From Agarophyton chilense (Eukaryota; Rhodophyta; Florideophyceae; Gracilariales; Gracilariaceae): 64,000 bases of DNA. Both the position numbers and the translations under genes were made by a program. The stretch covers positions 868,001 through 932,000 of the forward strand of contig JARGXX010000116.1 of the NCBI GenBank assembly GCA_030374765.1, given 5' to 3'. The notes below the pieces were generated by a model. That model was not told where the DNA came from and ran no database searches. It worked only from the letters and a program-made list of their open reading frames with translations. This document shows, piece after piece, positions 58,093 to 64,000 of this stretch; the first letter of the stretch is position 1, and the number at the start of each line of letters is the position of its first letter.

Positions 58093-59790
58093 TCATTTTC
58101 CTATGCAAAATTCTTTGAAGATCAAATCCAGCACTTCTTCGCAATCAATTTTTCCAGTGATAGCCCCTAGCTCCTTGGCAGCAATACGAAGATCCTCTGC
58201 CGCAAGGTCCATCGGCAGGTAAAGAGAAGGATCTTCACCACTTCTGCCATCCAAGAAAGAGTCTAAAGCCAAGACAGCATTTTTCATGTGATGTCTATGT
58301 CGTACTCGTGTAATTATCGGTACATTGTTGGTAGACTTCTCTTTTATCGTCGAATCTTCATCGTCACCCCCTTCACATATTCTTCGAATCGTTGTTTCCA
58401 AGTGGTCGACGAATTCTGCGAGTCCTTCATTTTGTAACAAGCTGGTCCTGAAAACTCTAGGAGCGTCGTTCACAACGCCTTGCTTGATATCGTCGATTAA
58501 ATCTACCTTGTTCAAGACACACATCAAGTTATTTGAATTTGGGTCGTCGTAGCGGCTTGATACCAATCGAGTAGGTAACGTTCTTATCGCTTCATTTAAG
58601 TCCCCTGATGTGACATCGTGGACCAAAACAGTTACATCTGCCCTGCATGCAGCATCTCGTGCTCTTCGCATACCTTCAATTTCGATTGGGTCGTTCGTAG
58701 AATCTCGTAATCCCGCAGTGTCACTCACGGTGACAGCAAGCCCATTAAGATCCAACTGGACTTCAACAACATCCCGAGTAGTACCAGCGTGAGGAGAAAC
58801 GATGGCCGCAGGTCGTTTTGCAAGCGCATTTAGCAACGTGCTCTTGCCTGCATTTGGTAGTCCGACAATGGCAACACGAGCCCCCCCACGAATGATCTCA
58901 CCTCTGTGGGCATCGTGAAGATGCGTTCGAATTCTGTCTCGCAGCTCTCGTATGCGGGGAATGATTTGTTCAAACACTTGGTCATCCACATCATCACCAA
59001 AATCGATCACTGCTTCAACATGAGCCAGACAGGTCTTGATATCACACCGCCACGATTCAAGGGTTTCCTTGAGATGTCCAGTAAATTGGCGCAGAGCTTG
59101 TTTCCGTTGCATAGCAGTTTCGGCAGCAATGAGGTCTGCGAGACCCTCAACTGCTGTAAGATCCATCTGCCCGTTTTCAAAGGCTCTTCGAGTAAACTCA
59201 CCACGCTCAGCAGGGCGTACTAAAACTTTCGGAGACGCGCTATCCGCAATGGCATCAATGACGGCGCTGACAACGGCTCTTGAACCGTGTACGTGCAACT
59301 CAACTACATCTTCTCCCGTAAAGCTTCTTGGGCCTGGAAAGAACAGAACTAATGCCTCGTCAAGCAGTTCAGCTGATATGGGATGATATAACCTGCGCAG
59401 GGAGGCGTATCGCGGTCGTGGAACAGTTGACTGCGATTGAGAATGAAGCAATTTCCTAAGGCAAACTGTTGAGTGCGGCCCAGATATCCGAATGACTGCC
59501 ACGCCCGCTGTCACGCCAGCACCGGAAGACAAAGCAAAGATCGTATCTTCCTGAAACTCAGTGTGTGGGATGCTGAGCGGAGAGGAGTAGTGATGAATTT
59601 GTGGCGCATGCTCACGCGTAGACACGGGACGAACGCTCAGGAGAGCTGTGCGAATCGGCCGATATGTAATCGGTCGATATGTCACAGGAGCTCGTCGTCG
59701 CCATCGACGGCAAAAATTTTCGCGAAGCGAAGTGAGCACGATGCCTCTTGAACGTGAGATAGCAACACTGTGCGCGAAGAGCAGTGCCAT
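58093..59790 (-). CDS. GTPBP3: MnmE/TrmE (GTPBP3) tRNA-modifying GTPase, organellar
   Basis: The 565-residue product opens with about 75 Arg/Ser-rich residues, an organelle targeting signal. The folate-binding TrmE N-terminal domain follows (DTIFALSSGAGVTAGVAVIRISG, SFTGEDVVELHVHG). The G domain has P-loop GLPNAGKST (about 312-320), TTRDVVE, switch DTAGL and NKVD. The C-terminal motif FCIGK at the very end carries the catalytic Cys. With MnmG (GidA/MTO1) it makes the xm5U wobble modification of mitochondrial, possibly plastid, tRNAs. All motifs and domains are intact and length is normal. Confidence 0.95.
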   Translation of the reverse strand: MALLFAHSVAISRSRGIVLTSLRENFCRRWRRRAPVTYRPITYRPIRTALLSVRPVSTREHAPQIHHYSSPLSIPHTEFQEDTIFALSSGAGVTAGVAVIRISGPHSTVCLRKLLHSQSQSTVPRPRYASLRRLYHPISAELLDEALVLFFPGPRSFTGEDVVELHVHGSRAVVSAVIDAIADSASPKVLVRPAERGEFTRRAFENGQMDLTAVEGLADLIAAETAMQRKQALRQFTGHLKETLESWRCDIKTCLAHVEAVIDFGDDVDDQVFEQIIPRIRELRDRIRTHLHDAHRGEIIRGGARVAIVGLPNAGKSTLLNALAKRPAAIVSPHAGTTRDVVEVQLDLNGLAVTVSDTAGLRDSTNDPIEIEGMRRARDAACRADVTVLVHDVTSGDLNEAIRTLPTRLVSSRYDDPNSNNLMCVLNKVDLIDDIKQGVVNDAPRVFRTSLLQNEGLAEFVDHLETTIRRICEGGDDEDSTIKEKSTNNVPIITRVRHRHHMKNAVLALDSFLDGRSGEDPSLYLPMDLAAEDLRIAAKELGAITGKIDCEEVLDLIFKEFCIGK

Positions 59791-60734
59791 TCAGTATTGA
59801 AGCGCATCAATAACGCAATCGAACAGCGGAGGAGTTCTCGCTTAATACCCTATCTACAGTGCCCTTCGCAGCTTGGAGGTGTGAAAAAAAATCGGGGCTG
59901 CGCAACGCAGAACAATTCCTCTGCAAACGGGGCTCCACACCAAACGATTTCGTTGGGTTGAGCATGTGCTTTCATTGGCTGCGCTCCTCTGCCACGTCAG
60001 GCACTCAGTTTTACCTGAATCCGCTAGAGCAGACAGACGAAGATGATTAAAGAGTTTGAGGCATAAAGAATGCAGAAGGCCAATGCTCGCTAACCCCTTG
60101 CTTCTGGCATTTGCTTGACAAGAGAGACTCGTGAGGATGAAAAGATGTTTACATAGCTCCTGCACGCCACCCATCGCCGATTCATGTTTACGACGAACGT
60201 GTCTTCCCGCTCTAGTTTCAAGAGAAACGGAGGTCTATTCTTTGACTGTTCTTCATCCTCAAAAAGACCAGGATACTTTAAGTGAACTGTGTCTAATCAA
60301 CTGGGGTATCTGAATTTGTTTCTATACTCTTTACAGCGACATAAATGCATGCATCGGTTACATCCTGTTGACAGCATACTCGTGTTTCACCATGAGACAC
60401 TGAACACTATAGGGCGCAGCATTTTCAGGAGCCCTTAGAGAACAACGAGCAAAGGATTATTTAACCTCGCTCGACCGCGAGAGAGCAAAGAGGTTCGACT
60501 GTACACAAGGGGTATGTGCAGCTCGCCGTCACGTGGCGTGCTCTTCCTAAATCTGCGCTTCTAGCTCTCCTTAATTACGAGTGTCGTACGTTAGTATCTT
60601 GTACGCCACGAGGTTAGGCAAGAATCTCCAATACATACATCGCTTTTATTAACAACGTAGCTGGGTCCGTACGAATAAATCTTTGTTTTACTTCGCACGC
60701 AGTGCAATACATGGATCAAACTGATGTGTAATGC

Positions 60735-60860
60735 ACTCGTTTTTTTCTCTTTATAATTATCTAACCTGATGACAACGTTGTGCAGAATGCATTAGGTCCT
60801 AGAAAATGCTCTCTCCTAAGGAAGACCAATATGGATAGAGTTCGCAGCTTTTTTCCCGCA
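60735..60860 (-). mobile_element. Remnant of LINE ORF2 end with ATAAAG tail
   Basis: On the minus strand the sequence encodes LLREKSCELYP and, after a frame slip, VFLRREHFL, matching RRENLQELIR and AFLKRESFF at the end of the 10850 element. It is followed by ATAAAGAGAAAAAAA (60739-60754 on the plus strand). This is another member of the family, in the same orientation as the 10.8-kb copy. Confidence 0.55.
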
Positions 60861-60902
60861 AAAGACGTATCCTTACCTCTTTCTATCCTACAATCATCAT
60901 TC

Positions 60903-60922
60903 TTATATATCTCTTTATGAGT
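60903..60922 (-). repeat. Possible LINE-like 3' tail: CTCATAAAGAGATATATAAG
   Basis: The minus strand repeats the ACTCATAAAGAG layout of the tails at 12.1 and 60.7 kb. It is short, so the assignment is tentative. Confidence 0.35.
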
Positions 60923-61267
60923 TCCCTCTCTACATCGATTTCAGCGTAGCGCTGAACCCTTCTGTTTAAAGGGTCTCTCTCTCCATGAAAGTCAACACAC
61001 TATCAGGCCTTTTTTGAATAGATCATTCATGAGTACCTCTTCTCGTTTTTGCTCAGGAGAAGGCACATTCATCATTCCTGCCATTGGCTTTTCTAATTAT
61101 TCATCTGATCCCTCGTTGCTTTGCGATGCGTTTTTTTCAGATCAGAGAAAGAAAAAAGCGTGTGCTTGCAAGCCTCGCGCACCTCGATATCGTTTGACTT
61201 CCCTGGATCTTACCTATTGAACATGGTGGCCGACATCCTCTAGCTAGAAAGGGTTAGCAAGATTGCT

Positions 61268-61343
61268 ACCTCTCAGCCCGTCAAAAAATCTATTAGTATC
61301 TCTCAGCACATCGAAAAATCTATTAGTACCTCTCAGCACGTCG
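61268..61343 (+). repeat. 30-bp tandem repeat, about 2.5 copies
   Basis: Two 30-bp units containing CTCTCAGC and AAAAATCTATTAGT are followed by half a third unit. Units differ at three or four positions. Confidence 0.8.
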
Positions 61344-61657
61344 CACTTGTTTTCTGAAGTTCCAGAGATGACTTGCGAGCTCCTGACATTCTACACTTCG
61401 TACAATACTGGCTTTCTATCATATCTCTGCTCAAAAACTTGTCAGCTAACCTTTGCAGTATTTCTCGAAACATGAAAGAGATTCGTTTCTTAACTGTGTA
61501 GCTTTAGAACCTTTTCTAGATATGTCCTCATATCATATTGGTGGCCGGAATTCGTTCTCACTGGAAACGAAAAACGATTAGACTCTATGACGACTCAAAA
61601 CGGTAAGGACAATTACATAGGCATACAGAAGATCCAATACACAGAACACTAACCAAC

Positions 61658-63345
61658 ATGTCCTTCGTCTCGGCCTACTACTCCAATCCTGGATCTCCAA
61701 TACAGCAAGGGTACCGTATAATTCGATACACAACCTCTGTATCATTCTCATCTTGAATCTATTGCATCAAACTGAAACTGAAAGTGAATCAATCGCATCA
61801 GGAACTTTTATTCCTCTTGCTTTCGTCGGTAAAGTTTCGACGAGTAACGACGAGCCAGTTCAGATTGCAGTCAGCTTTGATGATTCTGTTTTCGTTGGTG
61901 GAACTACATCTCCCCTTGAACACGGTTCTGAGAGCGATCTTGGGGTTCCTCTTTCACAGGGGCTTCGGAGGGAAGATGTGTTTATCGCCAGAGTTCTAGG
62001 GAAAAACAGCTCGACGGAATGGGTCTATCGCATCGGGACTTCTGGAGAAGACAGGCTACAAACCCTGCTTCTGAGTGAGGATGGTAAATATCTCTATGTA
62101 AGTGGAAGAACTTTCGGTCAATTTCCCGGAACCTCCTACAAAGGCCAGGCCGATATTTTCATCATAAAGTATGATGTTAGTGGGAAAGGATTCGATGAGG
62201 TCTGGTCAACACCACTAGTATTAGGATCTAAAGGGTCTGAAGCTGTTACTCACTTGAAAATTGACCCAACAAACGAAACAATCGTCTACGCTACGGGTTT
62301 TACAACCGGGAATCTATTCCAGGGTCGCCCGCAAAGCGAGGATGGGCTGGCAGATGTTATTCTATTCTCATTTTCAACTGTCGATGGGACTGTACTGTGG
62401 GGCACGCAGTTTGGCACAGATTTTGCTGATCTCGGGATCGGCGTTGTGGTTACAGACGAAGAGAGCGGTCCTATTTTCGTGGGAGGGATAACTAACAGAC
62501 GTGTCGGTCAGTTTAGCTTTGGGAATTTTCATCTGTACAAATTTTCGAGAACCGGAAGTACTTTAGGAAGTTTGCTTCTTCGTTCGTATTCTCGGGAACA
62601 ATTGGTTGGCTTCCAGAAACACCCCACTCTACCAAACTCTCTGCTTGCTCTGGGGTCATCATGGTTAGACATACGCAATGGGTACGACGTGTTCGTGAAG
62701 AAAGTCATTCGTGGGTTCGACCTAAGCGATTTAGGATACTCGGAGGTTGACATTGATGATGTGGGAGAGGGAGAGTATACTGTCCGACTCCAATCCGCGG
62801 ACCGAAGTCATGATTATGCGTCAGGGTTGCTCATAGACAATCGTACCGGTCGCCTAATCATATCTGGATATACAGCTGGATCCTTTGAAAACAACACCGT
62901 GAACAATGGTGTGTTAGCGCCATTCATTGCTTCCGTCGATCCTTTGAACGTTTATGCATATGAAGCAGTGCAATTAGAACTGGTAGGAGTGGATGCCTGG
63001 GTAGAAATTGCTGCCATAGAGATGAATTCCGATCGTAGCGGAGTGTATTATGTTGCGAAGGAAAAGAACCAAAGCAGTAACCAATTTCACACTGTAATCG
63101 GATCCTTTGGTTTTCCACTTTCCTGGAAGAACCCAATCAGAATCCCTGCACCACCATCTCCAAAACCGTCGCCCTCCCCCAGAACAGATGGAAGCAAATC
63201 AAACGCATTGCAACTCTCACCACCTGTCATTGCCGGCATCGCTTGTGGTGGAGTGGTAAGTGCTTTGGTTGTTCTTTTCGTAATGATGATCCTGCGGAGA
63301 TGTACAAAAAATCGCGGTTTTGTGAGGCATAGACGTATTCGATGA
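61658..63345 (+). CDS. SBBP-like beta-propeller membrane protein, start uncertain
   Basis: The main frame (to 63345, about 520 residues) has no ATG near its left end. A possible model joins 61658-61710 to 61785-63345 (74-bp intron, GTACCG...GAAAG), starting MSFVSAYYSNPGSPIQQG, 537 residues in all. That start is not a signal peptide, so a further upstream exon may exist. The body has repeated beta-propeller blades of the SBBP type (DDSVFVGGTT, GKYLYVSGRTFGQFPG, IVYATGFTTGNLF, SGPIFVGGITNRRVG, TGRLIISGYTAGSF). A Pro-rich stalk (PAPPSPKPSPSPR) is followed by one membrane helix (VIAGIACGGVVSALVVLFVMMIL) and a short basic tail, a type I surface-protein layout. The ligand is unknown. Confidence 0.7.
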
Positions 63346-64000
63346 CAGAAACGGAACGTGGTGTTCTGAACGACTGGGCGATTGATGTGAAGAATTTGAG
63401 TTCAACGAGCTCGCTTGTAGCACTACTGAAATGCAGGACGACAAAGGAAAAGGGTTACCAGCTTGTTCCTGTAGTTCGGGTCTGATGGAACGTGCATGCG
63501 AGAGGTAAACGACAGCTCTCTTGGTTAGACTCTTCTTCGGTGAGCGGTGTGGTAACAATGTCGTCGCGCATCGCTTGCACGATGGACGATTCTCCCTCAG
63601 CCCTCCTACCATTCTTTCCGTGACATTTCCATTGTTACGTTCCTGCCACTTTACAGCCAGTACTTCCATGTTTTGGGCGTTTGGATTACTTCAGATATAT
63701 TGCAGAAGAATCTTTGCCATAAATAAAAAGCCTTGTTGGGGGGCAAGAAATACATTCTTCAGGCTTGAAACGCCGAGCGGTGAGGACGGGAACGAAAAGA
63801 GCAGAATGAAGTAAATACGCAAGCGGTGATCGACCACGAGGCGCGTTACTGAGCTACGTTTTCTACGAAGGTTTGCTATTGTGTTACGGCACAAATTAAG
63901 AATGAGGGCTTAGGCCGCTTTCGTGAAACAGCTTTAAAGCTCACAGTTTCTGATAACATGCAATTCAAGACAGTTTTCAACGTATTTGTTGTCTCTATCG
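63346..64000. other. Window end, no gene recognised
   Basis: Short overlapping frames on both strands show no domain. A 150-codon minus-strand frame (63669-63217) overlaps the 3' end of the beta-propeller gene and looks like a shadow. Confidence 0.45.

Larger units (their letters stand above)
59791..61657. other. Gene-poor region with retrotransposon remnants
   Basis: No intact gene was found over 1.9 kb. It contains sequence related to the 12.1-kb repeats (about 60570-60640), a LINE 3'-end remnant, two TAAAG-type tails and a short 30-bp tandem repeat. Confidence 0.55.

Noticed and set aside
63217..63669. A 150-codon minus-strand frame
   Set aside because: It is antisense to the membrane segment of the beta-propeller gene and its product is an unstructured Ser/His/Arg-rich sequence.

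Overview
The window looks like nuclear DNA of a photosynthetic eukaryote, most likely a red alga (inference). It has a plastid-type phytoene synthase and a plastid-type DnaJ-like zinc-finger protein next to ordinary eukaryotic nuclear genes (RPB1, TAF2, TAF4, NDUFS4, NAA50, UBE2T). Almost all long genes are uninterrupted. Introns, where visible, are single, short (about 74-187 bp) and mostly in small genes. The RPB1 C-terminal domain is a degenerate SP-rich tail rather than a clean heptad array, as reported for several red algae. No organism name can be fixed from the sequence alone.

Layout: 1.6-10.0 kb holds a large acidic repeat protein, an NRAMP-like metal transporter divergent from a ThiO-type glycine oxidase, and a C1D/Rrp47-like exosome cofactor. 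From 10.8 to 15.8 kb is a gene-poor island of decayed non-LTR retrotransposons, with RNase H, reverse transcriptase and 3'-end remnants and microsatellite tails. From 15.9 to 25.1 kb come a small spliced nuclear protein, a bHLH factor with a GAF-like C-terminus, a UBE2T-like E2 and TAF2, the last two divergent around a pyrimidine-rich, G-quadruplex-prone region.

From 26.3 to 35.2 kb there are a MAP kinase kinase with a very long N-terminal extension, a spliced LYR-motif protein, a spliced basic nuclear protein, a 2OG-Fe(II) oxygenase and two membrane proteins. From 35.4 to 42.0 kb come the DnaJ-type zinc-finger plastid protein divergent from phytoene synthase, a HEAT-like protein and spliced NDUFS4. 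From 42.8 to 54.1 kb are TAF4, RPB1 and a PHO80-type cyclin. A 3.3 kb gap without a recognisable gene follows. From 57.4 kb on lie NAA50, the MnmE/GTPBP3 GTPase, a second retrotransposon graveyard and an SBBP-like beta-propeller membrane protein.

Functionally the window mixes Pol II transcription (RPB1, TAF2, TAF4), organelle biology (PSY, DnaJ-like zinc finger, NDUFS4, LYR protein, MnmE, ThiO) and signalling (MAPKK, cyclin, bHLH). There is no operon logic. Several neighbours are divergent pairs sharing one promoter region. Six spliced models (15.9, 29.6, 31.5, 36.0, 41.4 and tentatively 61.7 kb) were built by eye from splice signals and reading frame and are not transcript-confirmed.
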